From Planctomycetota bacterium (GTDB lineage: Bacteria; Planctomycetota; UBA1135; JADKAF01), in the NCBI GenBank assembly GCA_016719295.1, contig JADKAF010000001.1, positions 5,828,001 through 5,892,000 of the forward strand: 64,000 nucleotides of DNA. The letters are read 5' to 3'. Under the pieces are notes generated by a model, which had not been told where the DNA came from, did no database searches, and worked only from the letters and a program-made list of their open reading frames with translations. Made by a program: the position numbers and the translations under genes. Shown in pieces: positions 51,340 through 61,059 of the stretch. Position 1 is the stretch's first letter, and every line of letters begins with the position of its first letter.

Positions 51340-54300
51340 GGCGTTCCGAGCCAGCGACGCGTCCCAGACCAGGATGCGACCCTGCTCCGAGAGCGCCGCG
51401 AGGGCGTCGCCATTCCAGCTCCAGCGCACCTTCATCAACGCCTCGGCGGCCTGCAGCGTCAGGAGCAACGCGCCTCCATCGACGTCCCACAGCCGCAGCG
51501 TCCGGTCGTGCGCTACCGAGGCGAGGCGCGTTCCGTCCGGAGACCAGGCGAGGTCGGTGACCTGCGTTCCATGGCCCGAGAGGCGCTCGGTGAAGGCGCG
51601 CACGCGGAGATCGAAGAGCTGGATCGCGCCGCTCTGCGTTCCCAACGCGATCACGCCGTCCCGGGAGCGGATCCCCAAGGCGCTCGCTCCGAGGAGCTCC
51701 GCAGGCACCGTGTAATGCGCCTTCCGCTCGGGCTCCGATGCGTCGGTCGATAGCCCGCGCTCCACGAGCTCGCCCCCGATCAGCTGCCAGAGCGCGAGCC
51801 CGTCGGGAGCGAACGCGACGGGGCCGCAGCGCTCCTCGGTGCGCCAGGTGCGCAGGCACCGCGTCGGCCCCGCGGTGTCCCAGAGGCCGAGCTCGTAATC
51901 GCCGACGGTGACGAGGTGTGGCGCGTTGGGATGCCACGCGAGCTGCAGGCTCGCCATCGGGATCTTGCCGAGGCTCGCGCCGGAGTCGACCTCCACTAGC
52001 TCGACATGCTGTTCGCGGGCGAAGGCGAGGACGCATCCGTCGCTCCTCGGCGCGGGGATCGACGCACGAGCGATGGTCGCGCCCTGCGGCTCTCCCTCCG
52101 AGCTCCAGCGCTGCACGCCTTCGCGCGTCGAGACCCAGAGCTGCTCGAGCTGCGGCTGCCAGGCCAGTCCGAGGGAACGATAGGGACCCGGGCGGGTGCG
52201 TCGGCCGTACTGTCGAAACGAAGGAGGCGAGCCGAGATCCCAGAGGTGCAGGACGCCGCGCGAGCTCGAGGCGTAGACGCGAGATCCGCTCGGATCGATA
52301 CGGGCGCCGGTGGTGTTCCCGTCGATCCCGCGCAGCACGCGCTTCGGCGGCGCATCGAGCATCGCGGAGGAGGCGAGCAAGGTCTCGACCTCCCAAACCA
52401 GAATGGTTCCGCCGTTGCACGTCAACGCTAGCTTCCGCCCCTCCGCGTCGAAGTCGAGCTCCAGCGGCTCACGTCCCTGCAGGTCCACCTCGGCGACCAT
52501 CTCTCCGCGCTCGACGTCGAAGAGGCGCAAGCGCTTCTCCGCGGCCATCGCCAACATCCGCCCCGCGGGATGCCAGGCCAGCGCTTGGACCCACCGCGAA
52601 GCGCCGCGGGAGAAGCTGCGCGAGCTGCGGTCGGCGAGCTCGAGGACGCGTGCTTGGCCCTCGCGATCCTCGAAGGCGAGGCGCGATCCGTCCGGAGAGA
52701 AGGAGAAGCGACACAGCGTCCGCAGCATGCTCGGTGCGCGCCACAGCACTTCGCTCGTGCGCCAGGAGAAGAGCACGAGCTCACCGGAGTGCATGGCGAT
52801 CGCGGCGACCTCCTGCGTGGGATGCAGCGCTAAGCCGGCGACGTCCGGCTCCTCGAAGCGAGCGGAGATCTGCCAGGTGCTCGCGTCGAGGAAGTGCGCA
52901 CCCCAGGAGACCAGCCCCAAGAAGCGGCCGTCGGCGCGCCAGCTGAGCTGGGCGCACTTGATGTCCACCGCGCGCGCCGGATCCCAGCGCTCCTCCTCGC
53001 GATCGAAGAACTGGACTCGTCGCCCTCCCGCCGCGATCCACTTGCCTCCGGGTTGCACCGAGATCTGGTCGAGCGAGGCATCGGCCCCGGGAAAGCCGCG
53101 AGCCACGTCGAGCGCGGCGCTGCGTAGGAAATCCCATTCCCAGCTCTGCGGTGGGCCGAGATCCGTGTTCCGCTCGCGTCGCTCCACGAGATGCTGGAGC
53201 TCGGCGAAGCTTCCGGAGTCCTCATGCGCTCGAAAGGCTGCTTGCAGCTCCGCGCGATCGAGCTGCCGCGCGAGCTCGAGCCAACGCTCCTTCAGATCGA
53301 GCTGCAGCGCCGACTCGATCCTCGCGCGCTGCTCGAGCTCCGCGCCCTGGCGGCGGAAGATCTCGGCAGCGATGGTCGAGCCGATCGCGAGCGCGAGCAC
53401 GCAGAGGACCAGAGCCGACGTGATCGCGCCGAGCACGGGATTGCGGCGCTGCCAGCGCCACCAGCGCTCGAGGACCGAGGGGCGCCGCGAGTGGATCGGC
53501 CGATCGGCGAGGAAGGCCTCGAGATCGGCGGCGAGCTCGGCGGCCGTCGTGAAGCGCAGGCGGGGATCGAGCTCCATCGCGCGTCGGACGATGGTGTCGA
53601 AGTCGCGCGGCACTCCTGGGCGGCGCTCGCGCAGCGTGGGAAGGCGTTCCCCGCCCGTGCGCGTCTTCCGCTCGCGCGGCTCCGACGGCGGCAGCCGCGC
53701 CGCCCAGTCGTAGAGCGTCGCGCCGAGCGCGTAGAGGTCCGCCGACGCAGCGCCCGCGCCGCGGAAGCACTCAGGGGCCATGTAGCGCAGCGTCCCCAGA
53801 ACGCCGCTCGAGAGGCTGCGCTCGTCGTCCTCGATGCGCGCCAAGCCGAAGTCGCTGAGGTAGGCCGTACCGCTCTCGTCGATCAGGATGTTGCCGGGCT
53901 TCACGTCGCGATGCAGGACGCTCTGCGCATGCGCGTAAGCGAGCGCCGAGGCGATCTCGAAGCCGACTCGGGCGATCGCGCGGCATTCCTCGGGCGTCGC
54001 CGGTTCTCCCGGTCCGCGGCGTGCGAGCTCCTCGATGCGCTTCGAGAGCGGCTCGCCGACGACGAGCTGGAGCGCCATGTAGGGCACGGCGTCCTGCTGC
54101 CCGAACTCATAGAGCTGCACGATATGGCTGTGGTGCAGTCGCGCCGCGGCGCGCGCCTCGCGGCGGAAGCGGCGCAGATGCTCCGCGCTCGAGATCAGGG
54201 CGGGCGAGACGAGCTTCAGCGCCACCGTGCGATCGAGCTCCGGCTGCCGCGCTTCGTAGACGACGCCCATGCCGCCGCGCCCCAGCTCTCGCAAGAGCTC

Positions 54301-54618
54301 GAACGCGCCGAAGCGCGTGCTCGCGCGAGGGGCGCGAGACGCGGCGGTCGGCGCGGGGGCGGGGTCCGCTCCGACCGGAGGATCCGCTGGGGCTGACGCC
54401 GCGTGCGCTAGGGCGCCGCGCTGCGAATCCCGGTCGCGATTCGCGTAGTCGAGCTGCAGCTCGAGGAGGTGGGTGAGCAGCGCCGGACGCGCTTCCTCTC
54501 GCACGAGCCCCAGATAATCTTCGATGCGGGGAGCCGAGCCTTCGCGGACCGCGGCCTCGAAGCGATCGCAGACCGGATCGATCTCGCGCAGGTGGCCGGC
54601 TCCGGGCTTCGCAACCAC
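51325..54618 (-). CDS. transmembrane Ser/Thr protein kinase with C-terminal WD40-type propeller
   Basis: The product is 1097 residues. After a 100-residue linker, a Hanks-type kinase domain runs from about 103 to 365: LGRGGMGVVYEA, VALKL, HRDVKPGN (near 236), SDFGLARI and GTLRYMAPE, all intact. A transmembrane helix (AITSALVLCVLALAIGSTIA) lies near 393-415. Beyond about 500 a WD40-like region ends with the classic repeat LSGHGTQVTDLAWSPDGTRL, then DRTLRLWDVDGG. The GTG start at 54618 is seven bases after the stop of the ECF sigma gene. Sigma/kinase pairs of this kind are a planctomycete hallmark; the kinase presumably senses a signal and controls the sigma factor by phosphorylation. Confidence 0.92.
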   Translation of the reverse strand: MVAKPGAGHLREIDPVCDRFEAAVREGSAPRIEDYLGLVREEARPALLTHLLELQLDYANRDRDSQRGALAHAASAPADPPVGADPAPAPTAASRAPRASTRFGAFELLRELGRGGMGVVYEARQPELDRTVALKLVSPALISSAEHLRRFRREARAAARLHHSHIVQLYEFGQQDAVPYMALQLVVGEPLSKRIEELARRGPGEPATPEECRAIARVGFEIASALAYAHAQSVLHRDVKPGNILIDESGTAYLSDFGLARIEDDERSLSSGVLGTLRYMAPECFRGAGAASADLYALGATLYDWAARLPPSEPRERKTRTGGERLPTLRERRPGVPRDFDTIVRRAMELDPRLRFTTAAELAADLEAFLADRPIHSRRPSVLERWWRWQRRNPVLGAITSALVLCVLALAIGSTIAAEIFRRQGAELEQRARIESALQLDLKERWLELARQLDRAELQAAFRAHEDSGSFAELQHLVERRERNTDLGPPQSWEWDFLRSAALDVARGFPGADASLDQISVQPGGKWIAAGGRRVQFFDREEERWDPARAVDIKCAQLSWRADGRFLGLVSWGAHFLDASTWQISARFEEPDVAGLALHPTQEVAAIAMHSGELVLFSWRTSEVLWRAPSMLRTLCRFSFSPDGSRLAFEDREGQARVLELADRSSRSFSRGASRWVQALAWHPAGRMLAMAAEKRLRLFDVERGEMVAEVDLQGREPLELDFDAEGRKLALTCNGGTILVWEVETLLASSAMLDAPPKRVLRGIDGNTTGARIDPSGSRVYASSSRGVLHLWDLGSPPSFRQYGRRTRPGPYRSLGLAWQPQLEQLWVSTREGVQRWSSEGEPQGATIARASIPAPRSDGCVLAFAREQHVELVEVDSGASLGKIPMASLQLAWHPNAPHLVTVGDYELGLWDTAGPTRCLRTWRTEERCGPVAFAPDGLALWQLIGGELVERGLSTDASEPERKAHYTVPAELLGASALGIRSRDGVIALGTQSGAIQLFDLRVRAFTERLSGHGTQVTDLAWSPDGTRLASVAHDRTLRLWDVDGGALLLTLQAAEALMKVRWSWNGDALAALSEQGRILVWDASLARNAGGKR

Positions 54619-54625
54619 GCGCGGC

Positions 54626-55189
54626 TCACTCGCTCCACTCGAGGCGGATCAGGCCGAGATAGCGCTCGATCGTCTTCACCGAGCGCTCCAAGCGCTCGGC
54701 GATCTCCGGATTGGTGAAGCCCTGGAGGCGCAGCAAAGCCACTTCCTTCAGCTTGGGCTCCAGCTTCTCGATCATCTCGTCGCAGATCGCGGACCACTCG
54801 CCGAGGACGCGCTGGTCGGAGAGCTCCTGGAACGGCAGGGCGCCGGTGGCGTCGCCGCCGAGCGCGGACTCGCCGACCTCGGGCCGACCCAGGCGATGGC
54901 GCGCGGCGTTGCTCGCCTTGCGGATCGTGATCGTCGCGAGGAGGCGCCACAAGTCGTTGCGGCTCTCCAATCGATCGAAGCGGCCCGCTTCGACTCCAGC
55001 GCAGAGTGCGCGGAGCGCGCTGGACGCGACGTCCTCGGCGTCATGCTCGCGCCGGAGAGGTGCGGCGAAGCGCGCTCGCGCGAGCCGGCAGCATTGCTCG
55101 AAGTACTGCCTCCAGATGCGCTCCGCAGCTTCGCCCTCTCCACGCTCGAGGTGGATCAGCCAGCTGGTGATGGCTTGATCTAGCGGCAT
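54626..55189 (-). CDS. ECF-type RNA polymerase sigma factor
   Basis: The product is 187 residues. Region 2 contains IWRQYFEQCCRLARARF, then HDAEDVASSALRALCAG, and NDLWRLLATITIRKASN, the pattern of the planctomycete kinase-linked ECF group. Region 4 is a helix-turn-helix (KEVALLRLQGFTNPEIAERL, then SVKTIERYLGLIRLEW). It directs RNA polymerase to its own set of promoters. No anti-sigma gene is adjacent; instead the Ser/Thr kinase gene follows seven bases downstream, suggesting control by phosphorylation. ATG 55189 is the start; the upstream 336 bases are non-coding. Confidence 0.92.
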   Translation of the reverse strand: MPLDQAITSWLIHLERGEGEAAERIWRQYFEQCCRLARARFAAPLRREHDAEDVASSALRALCAGVEAGRFDRLESRNDLWRLLATITIRKASNAARHRLGRPEVGESALGGDATGALPFQELSDQRVLGEWSAICDEMIEKLEPKLKEVALLRLQGFTNPEIAERLERSVKTIERYLGLIRLEWSE

Positions 55190-55525
55190 GCGCGCTCGCG
55201 GGGGGGAGGACGGACGCGGTCGGCGCCGCGGGCCGCCCCAGAGCGCCGGATCCGTGGCGAATCCGTTGCACTGCTGCCACGGCGAGACCGATGCGGATCG
55301 CTCGATCCATCCGTCGCGAGGGGCCGCCCGACGCGGGGCCGAGGATACTCGCGGCGCCCGGGGCCGGGAAGTGAGCTGAGATCTGCAGCGACGGTGGCGG
55401 ACCCGCGAAGACGCGGGGCGTCACGGCCTCTACGTCGAGCCGGGGAGCGGCGCTCGCGCGCGGCTCCCCGGCTTCGAAGGCTGCTCAGGCCGCGGAGCTC
55501 CGGGCCGGCCGCACACGGTTCTCGC
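55190..55525. other. intergenic region upstream of the sigma gene
   Basis: These 336 bases have no supported gene. They hold the promoter region of the sigma/kinase operon on the right-hand side of 55189 and a hairpin (55439-55472) that ends the thioredoxin-like gene transcript. No clear promoter consensus was found, as may be expected if the operon is read by its own sigma factor. Confidence 0.6.
55439..55472 (-). terminator. hairpin downstream of thioredoxin-like gene
   Basis: A perfect 10-bp stem (GCCGGGGAGC with GCTCCCCGGC) has a 14-base GC-rich loop that can pair further. It lies 53 bases beyond the stop at 55526 in the direction of transcription. No T-run follows. Confidence 0.65.
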
Positions 55526-56692
55526 TCAGCGGGCCACGGCGCCGCGCTTCACCAGGCGCTCGCAGAGCGTCTCGATCAGTGCTTCCACGCCGAGACCCGA
55601 GCCGATCGTGATCCAGGCCACGTTGCCCTGCGCATCGACGATGACGAGGGTCGGGATGCCCTGCACCTTGTAGGCCTCGCTGTTGGCGCGCGTCTCGGCG
55701 ATGCCGCAGACGTACGCGAGGCCCATGTCGGCGGAGAACTTCGCGACGTGCGCGGGGTACTTGTCGCCTTCGATCTCCTCCTTGGCCACGGGGGCTTGCT
55801 TCGCCCAGTCGTAGCCCGGACGGCCGTCCTTCCAGCAGAGCCCGAGGAGCTGCACGCCGTGCCGCTCGAGGCGCTCTTGCGCCTTCGACAGCCCCGGCAT
55901 CACGGCGCGGCAAGGGCCGCACCAGGTCTGCCAGAAGTCGAGCACCGCGACCTTGCCCTTCAACGCGGCGAGGCCTTCGAAGCCCTTGTGTTCGGCGCCC
56001 TTCGGACCGATCCAGGTCTGGATCGCGATCTCCGGCGCCGGCGTGCCGAGCATCGTGCGCTTCGACTCGTACTGGTACGCGCTGCGCTCGTCGCCGCCGT
56101 GCGCCTTCGCGTAGCCTTCGTACAGCGCGCGCGCTTCCTCGTAGGCGCCGCGCGCGGCGAGGATCGCCGCGGCGATGTCGAGCGACTTCAACCCGCCCTT
56201 GCCAGCGGCCTCGGCCGCGTCCTTGGCGAGCTTCAGCGCTGCGTCGTCCTTGCCGAGCGCGAAGAGCGCGATGGCCCGCGCGCCGCCCAGGCGCTTCTGG
56301 CTGTCCGCGGAGAGCCCGGCTTGCACGAGCGCGTCGATCGACGCGAGCGCCGCTTCCGCGTGTCCGCTCTCGAAGCCGTGTTCGACGGCCTTGTCGATCA
56401 GGCTGCGCAGCATGGGCGAGCCATCGGCTTCTACGAGGAGCTTCGCGAGCTCGTTATTCAGCGCGCCGGAGAGGTGCTTCTCGGCGAACTGATTCGTCTG
56501 GTTCATCAGCTCGCGCGAGAGCTTCTGCAGCTCGGCGCGCTTCTCGGGCTCGGCCGGTGGGGCTTGGCGCATCCCGCCGAGCTGGCCGGCGAGATCCTTC
56601 AGCTTGGCGAAGTCCTCGGCGGGCGTTTGAGCACCCAAGCCGATTCCGAGCGACGCCAGAGCCAGCGCCGCGAAACACATCTTCCGCATCAT
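55526..56692 (-). CDS. secreted TlpA-like thioredoxin-fold protein
   Basis: The product is 388 residues. The signal peptide MMRKMCFAALALASLGIG ends near LGAQ. A helical N-terminal half (about 25-210) with TPR-like helices (AIALFALGKDDAALKLAKDA, then YEEARALYEGYAKAHG) precedes a TlpA/AhpC-TSA thioredoxin domain. The active site is WCGPC (Cys258, Cys261), with VAVLDFWQTW before it and VQGIPTLVIVD holding the cis-Pro loop. It probably reduces or oxidises disulfides outside the cytoplasm. ATG 56692 is chosen because it has GGAGG seven bases upstream and starts the signal; the frame opens further to 56737. It is divergent from the tryptophanase gene. Confidence 0.88.
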   Translation of the reverse strand: MMRKMCFAALALASLGIGLGAQTPAEDFAKLKDLAGQLGGMRQAPPAEPEKRAELQKLSRELMNQTNQFAEKHLSGALNNELAKLLVEADGSPMLRSLIDKAVEHGFESGHAEAALASIDALVQAGLSADSQKRLGGARAIALFALGKDDAALKLAKDAAEAAGKGGLKSLDIAAAILAARGAYEEARALYEGYAKAHGGDERSAYQYESKRTMLGTPAPEIAIQTWIGPKGAEHKGFEGLAALKGKVAVLDFWQTWCGPCRAVMPGLSKAQERLERHGVQLLGLCWKDGRPGYDWAKQAPVAKEEIEGDKYPAHVAKFSADMGLAYVCGIAETRANSEAYKVQGIPTLVIVDAQGNVAWITIGSGLGVEALIETLCERLVKRGAVAR

Positions 56693-56937
56693 GTCGACCT
56701 CCGTTTCTCCGGGCGTGGAGGGGCAGTTCGCACGCACGGGAGACGGGGACGCTACTCCTCGCGAGGAGGCTGCACCACCGATCGGAGAGCGCGATTGCTC
56801 GGGAGGGCAGAGAGGCGCGGGGCTCGACCTCCGCAGAAGTGCGCATGGCGCCGCCGTCTCGTGGGCGGCAGAAGGGCCGCTCTACTCTCTTCGCCGTACC
56901 CCTTCGCGCGCGTGGAGCGCGCCGCTCGCGAGCCGCC

Positions 56938-58314
56938 ATGTCGTTCCGCACCATCATCGAGCCCTTCCGCATCCACAGCGTGCAGAGCCTGCGCATGCCG
57001 AGCGAGGAGGAGCGCGAGGCCGCGCTGCAGCGCGCGGGGCTCAATCTCTTCGGCCTGCACGCGGAGGAGGTGGTGATCGATCTCCTCACCGATTCGGGCA
57101 CCGGGGCCATGTCGGCGAAGCAGTGGGCCGGCATGCTCGATGGCGACGAGTCCTATGCCGGCGCGCGCTCGTTCTACCGCTTCCAGGACGCCGTTCAGGA
57201 TCTCACGGGCTATGCCGAGGTGATCCCGACGCATCAGGGCCGCGCGGCCGAGCGCATCTTGTTCCAGACGCTGCTGCAGCCCGGGCAGTGCGTACCGAAC
57301 AACACGCACTTCGACACGACGCGCGCGAACATCGAGGTCACACGCGCGGAGGCGCTCGACCTCGGCATCGCCGAGGGGCGCGATCCCGCGCTGCTGCATC
57401 CATTCAAGGGCAACGTCGATCTCGCGGCCTTGGAGCGCGTGCTCGAGCAGCGCGGCCGCGCGCGCGTGCCGCTGGTGATGACGACGGTGACGAACAACTC
57501 CGGCGGCGGCCAGCCCGTCTCGCTGGAGAACCTGCGCGGCGTCTCCGCGCTCTGCAAGCGCTACGGCGTGCCGTTCTTCCTCGACGCGTGCCGCTTCGCC
57601 GAGAACGCGTGGTTCGTGAAGCAGCGCGAGCCCGGCCAAGCGCAGCGCAGCGTGAAGGAGATCGCGCAGGAGATGTTCTCGCTGGCCGACGGCTGCACGA
57701 TGTCGGCGAAGAAGGACGGCCTCGCCAACATGGGCGGCTTCCTCGCGATGAACGACGGCGAGCTCGCGCAGCGCTGCCGCAACCTGCTCATCTTGACGGA
57801 GGGCTTCCCGACCTACGGCGGACTCGCGGGCTACGATCTCGAGGCGATCGCGCAGGGGCTGAAGGAGGTCGTCGACGAGGACTACCTCCGCTATCGCATC
57901 CGCTCGGTCGCCTACCTCGCCGAGAAGGTGAATGCCGCCGGGGTTCCGACCCTCCAGCCGCCGGGGGGGCACGCGGTCTATCTCGACGGCAAGGCGTTGC
58001 TCTCGCACCTTCCACCGAGCCGATATCCCGCGCAGGCGCTCGCGATCGCGCTCTATCGCAGCGGAGGTGTCCGCGGCTGCGAGATCGGCTCGGTGATGTT
58101 CGGCAAGGCGCTGCCGGATGGGGGCGAGCAGCCCGCGGCGATGGAGCTCGTGCGGCTCGCGTTCCCGCGCCGCACCTACACGCAGAGCCACGTCGACTAC
58201 GTGGCCGAGGTGGTCATCGAAGTCGCTGCTCGCGCGCGGGAGTTGCGGGGGCTCCGCATCGCGAGCGCGCCGCCGTGGCTGCGGCACTTCACGGCGCGCT
58301 TCGAGGAGCTGTGA
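56938..58314 (+). CDS. tnaA: tryptophanase (PLP-dependent beta-eliminating lyase)
   Basis: The product is 458 residues. It splits tryptophan to indole, pyruvate and ammonia. It shows the family blocks EPFRIHSVQSLRM, IDLLTDSGTGAMS, IPTHQGRAAERI, NNSGGGQPVSLENL, then the PLP-lysine motif TMSAKKDG (Lys259 is the likely Schiff-base residue) and EGFPTYGGLAG. Tyrosine phenol-lyase shares this fold, but the segment CEIGSVMFG before the C-terminal PRRTYTQSHVDY block matches tryptophanases (EIGSFLLG) and not tyrosine phenol-lyases (ERGIISAGR). No tnaC-like leader or permease gene is adjacent. The start ATG 56938 precedes the usual N-terminus; the frame is open further upstream but is not family-like. 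Confidence 0.88.
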   Translation: MSFRTIIEPFRIHSVQSLRMPSEEEREAALQRAGLNLFGLHAEEVVIDLLTDSGTGAMSAKQWAGMLDGDESYAGARSFYRFQDAVQDLTGYAEVIPTHQGRAAERILFQTLLQPGQCVPNNTHFDTTRANIEVTRAEALDLGIAEGRDPALLHPFKGNVDLAALERVLEQRGRARVPLVMTTVTNNSGGGQPVSLENLRGVSALCKRYGVPFFLDACRFAENAWFVKQREPGQAQRSVKEIAQEMFSLADGCTMSAKKDGLANMGGFLAMNDGELAQRCRNLLILTEGFPTYGGLAGYDLEAIAQGLKEVVDEDYLRYRIRSVAYLAEKVNAAGVPTLQPPGGHAVYLDGKALLSHLPPSRYPAQALAIALYRSGGVRGCEIGSVMFGKALPDGGEQPAAMELVRLAFPRRTYTQSHVDYVAEVVIEVAARARELRGLRIASAPPWLRHFTARFEEL

Positions 58315-58316
58315 GA

Positions 58317-58335
58317 GCGGCGTTGCTCACGCCGC
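58317..58335. terminator. short hairpin between tryptophanase and M56 genes
   Basis: A 7-bp stem (GCGGCGT with ACGCCGC) and 5-base loop lie in the 31-base gap between the two convergent stops. It could terminate both transcripts. Confidence 0.55.
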
Positions 58336-58345
58336 GCTCACTCGT

Positions 58346-60619
58346 TCACTGCCGCACGCGCCGCAGCGCCTCCAGCGTCTCGCGCACGAGGAGCTGGTTC
58401 TGCTGCTTCTGGCGCACGACGAGCAGATCGCCCCAGAACCCGATCGCGGTCTGCAGCTCGTCCCACGAGCTCGGGCTCACCGCTTGGCGCAGCATGTCGA
58501 TGAGCTGAACGCCGCGCTCTTCGCGTTGCGCCGGATCGTCGGCGGTGATGAAGTCCTCGACCTCGAAGACCTCCACGCGGAGCTCGGGCTTGGTGGTGAA
58601 GTACAGCTCGCCGGAGCGGAGCTCCAGATGTGCACCCGCGGCTTGCGCGAGGCGCATCACGGCCTCGCGCAGCGGCGCTCCTTGGACGACGAGGCTGATT
58701 TCCGGGCTCGACTCCAGAACCTCCGAGTCGAAGTGCACCGCGAGCCCTTGCTTCGCGAGAGCATCGCGCGCTTCCTCGAGGTTCTGGCCTTCGAAGCAGA
58801 ACGAGCACGGCTCCTCGAGGCGTGCTTCCAGCGCGAGCTCGGCAGGCGCACGCGCGACTTGCGGACGCGCGCCGCGCGCGGCGAGGAGGTCCAGGAACGC
58901 TTGGATCCGGCGGTGCTGTCGATCCGTCTGGCGCACCACGAGCGCCTCGCGCCACGCCGAGAGCGAGACGCGCTCGCTCTCGTTCCAGGACGAATCGGTG
59001 GCACCGACTTGGGTCACGAGCTCTTGGAGCTGCATCAGGCGCTCGTTGAGCTGCTCCTCGCCCTCCGTGGCTCCGATCAGCGGCCCGACCTTGTAGAAGC
59101 GGAGATCCGTGCTGAACGCACTCGAGCCGCGGGGCGCGATCAGGACCGCGCCGCCCTCGAGCTCCCAATGCAGGTCGTGCTCCTTCGTCAGGCGGTCGAG
59201 CAGATGCTCGAGCGTGTCCTCGCCGCGCAGCGTGAGCTCCAACGCGCCGTAGTCGTTCTCGACCTGCGGATGGACGGCGATGGGGCAGCCGGAGAGCTTC
59301 GCGAGCGTCTGCGCGATTTCGGCGAGTGGCGCGTTCTCGAACGCCGCGCTCGCGCGCGTCACGCGCACCTTCTCCGCGAGCGGTGCCTGCCACGCCGGCG
59401 CCGGGAGCTGGCGCACGACTTGGATCGCGGGTGCAGGTTCCTGCGGTGCGGCGGAGAGAAGCTCGGCGGGGAGCACGAGCTGCGCTTGCTCGGCGGCCTG
59501 CGTCAAGCCGAGCCAGGAGAACGCGCTCAGCGCGGCGAGCGCGGGGAGCCAGATGAGAGGACGAGTGGGTTGGCGATGCATCACGGTGCGAATCCTCCGT
59601 TGAAGCTCCCGAGCACCGGAGAGGGCGCCGGCCGTGGGAGAAGTGCGCGAGACGTGGGGGTGCGAGATCGAGAGGCGCAGCAGCGTCGCGGCGTAGCGCG
59701 TCGAGGCGGTGCGCGTGCCGCGCGGCAGCGCGGCGAGATCGCAGAGCTCCTCCTGCGTGCTGCGGAGCTGCCGCAGCGCGAGGAGGAGCACCGGATGGAA
59801 CCAGAACGCGCAGCCGATCGCGTGTAGCGCCCACTGGCGCGGCACATCGCGGCGGCGCACGTGCGCGAGCTCGTGCGCGAGCACGGTGCGGAGCGCGTTC
59901 CTCCCGAGCGTGCGCCAGGTCGGGTCCGGCAGCGCGATGCGCGGCGCGATCCAGCCGCTGAGGCACGGCGCCTGCGTCGCGCGCGTCGCGACGAGGCGCG
60001 GCGGCGCGGCGACGCCGAGCGTGCGCGCGGTCGCGGCGTAGAGTGCCAAGATGCGCGGGTCCTCGATCGGTACGGACGCGCGCAGCGCGCGGCGGAAGCG
60101 CGCCTCGCGCAAGCAGCCGATCGTCCAGAGCAGAGCCGCGATGCCGAGCCAGAGCGCGAGGCAAAGCTCGAGGATCGCTGCGCTCGAGCTCGTCGTCGCT
60201 GGCGCGGGCGCGGGCGCTGCCGGTGTCGCCGCGGGCACTGCGGTTCTCGGCGCGGCGAGGGGTGGCTCGCTCGCGGGAGTGGGAGCGACGGTCGATGGGC
60301 CTGCGTCGGACGCGAGGCTCGCGATCTCCACCGTGCTCGCGCTGCCGCGCTCGGCGGGTCTCCAGATCGTCGTGAGCCACTGCGATGCGGCGCTTTGCTC
60401 GAGACGCGGCGCGCTCGGCAGCACTTGCTGCGGCAGCGGCTGCGGCACGAAGAGGCGCAGCACGACGAGCAGCCAGAGGCAGTAGCGCCAGCGCGGACCC
60501 AGGTTCTTGCCGAGGGCGGTGGTGACGAGCAGTACGCCCACGCCGAGCCAGGCGAGATCGAGCGAGGTGCGGACGAGCCAGTCGATCAGCGCGGCGGAGA
60601 GCTCGGGGGAGAGGATCAT
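58346..60619 (-). CDS. M56 (BlaR1-type) metallopeptidase with secretin-type N domains
   Basis: The product is 757 residues. The N-terminal part has membrane helices (LAWLGVGVLLVTTALG, YCLWLLVVLRLFV, LELCLALWLGIAALLW) and the zinc motif HELAH at residues 249-253, as in BlaR1/MecR1 sensor peptidases that cleave a BlaI-type repressor. Instead of a penicillin-binding sensor, the C-terminal half carries two STN-like units (about 424-497, NAPLAEIAQTLAKLSG; and about 603-680, GQNLEEARDALAKQGL), the short domain of secretins and TonB receptors. So it probably senses something other than a beta-lactam. ATG 60619 overlaps the stop of the BlaI-like gene (ATGA). Confidence 0.88.
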   Translation of the reverse strand: MILSPELSAALIDWLVRTSLDLAWLGVGVLLVTTALGKNLGPRWRYCLWLLVVLRLFVPQPLPQQVLPSAPRLEQSAASQWLTTIWRPAERGSASTVEIASLASDAGPSTVAPTPASEPPLAAPRTAVPAATPAAPAPAPATTSSSAAILELCLALWLGIAALLWTIGCLREARFRRALRASVPIEDPRILALYAATARTLGVAAPPRLVATRATQAPCLSGWIAPRIALPDPTWRTLGRNALRTVLAHELAHVRRRDVPRQWALHAIGCAFWFHPVLLLALRQLRSTQEELCDLAALPRGTRTASTRYAATLLRLSISHPHVSRTSPTAGALSGARELQRRIRTVMHRQPTRPLIWLPALAALSAFSWLGLTQAAEQAQLVLPAELLSAAPQEPAPAIQVVRQLPAPAWQAPLAEKVRVTRASAAFENAPLAEIAQTLAKLSGCPIAVHPQVENDYGALELTLRGEDTLEHLLDRLTKEHDLHWELEGGAVLIAPRGSSAFSTDLRFYKVGPLIGATEGEEQLNERLMQLQELVTQVGATDSSWNESERVSLSAWREALVVRQTDRQHRRIQAFLDLLAARGARPQVARAPAELALEARLEEPCSFCFEGQNLEEARDALAKQGLAVHFDSEVLESSPEISLVVQGAPLREAVMRLAQAAGAHLELRSGELYFTTKPELRVEVFEVEDFITADDPAQREERGVQLIDMLRQAVSPSSWDELQTAIGFWGDLLVVRQKQQNQLLVRETLEALRRVRQ

Positions 60620-61005
60620 CGCCCGCCCTCCTCGCTCTGCTTCTCCTGCAGCAGGCGCCGGAGCTCCTTGATCTCGTCGGGCGAGAGCTTGGTGCTCTTC
60701 ACGAAGTGCGCGAGCATCGGGCTCGCCGAGCCGCGGAAGACGCGCTGCAGGAAAGAATCCGCCTCCGCGCGCACGACGCGCTCGCGCGTCAGGCGCGCCG
60801 AGTAGAGGTAGCGCTTCCCTTCGAGCTCGTAGCGCACGGCGCCCTTCTGCAGCAGCCGGCGCAGCAGCGTCTTCACGGTGCCCTCGGTCCACGAGCGATG
60901 GGAGGCGAGGGCTGCGTGGACCTCCTGCGCCGAGACCTTGGCGCGGGCCCAAACGACCTCCATCACCTCCCACTCGGCCTCCGAGATCGTCGGCAGCTCC
61001 GGCAT
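60616..61005 (-). CDS. BlaI/MecI/CopY-family transcriptional repressor
   Basis: The product is 129 residues. The winged-helix N-terminal domain is ISEAEWEVMEVVWARAKVSA, then EGTVKTLLRRLLQKGAVRYE, followed by a C-terminal dimerisation helix ending KELRRLLQEKQSEEGG. This is the complete BlaI layout, including the region where the M56 peptidase cuts in known pairs. It is translated with the downstream M56 gene. Upstream, at 61060-61097, is a matching double operator overlapping a promoter, so it very likely represses its own operon. Confidence 0.93.
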   Translation of the reverse strand: MPELPTISEAEWEVMEVVWARAKVSAQEVHAALASHRSWTEGTVKTLLRRLLQKGAVRYELEGKRYLYSARLTRERVVRAEADSFLQRVFRGSASPMLAHFVKSTKLSPDEIKELRRLLQEKQSEEGGR

Positions 61006-61059
61006 GGCGCGAACCTCCGTGCGCGTCCCGGCCGGCGGCGCGCCCCGAGCGCACGCCGA

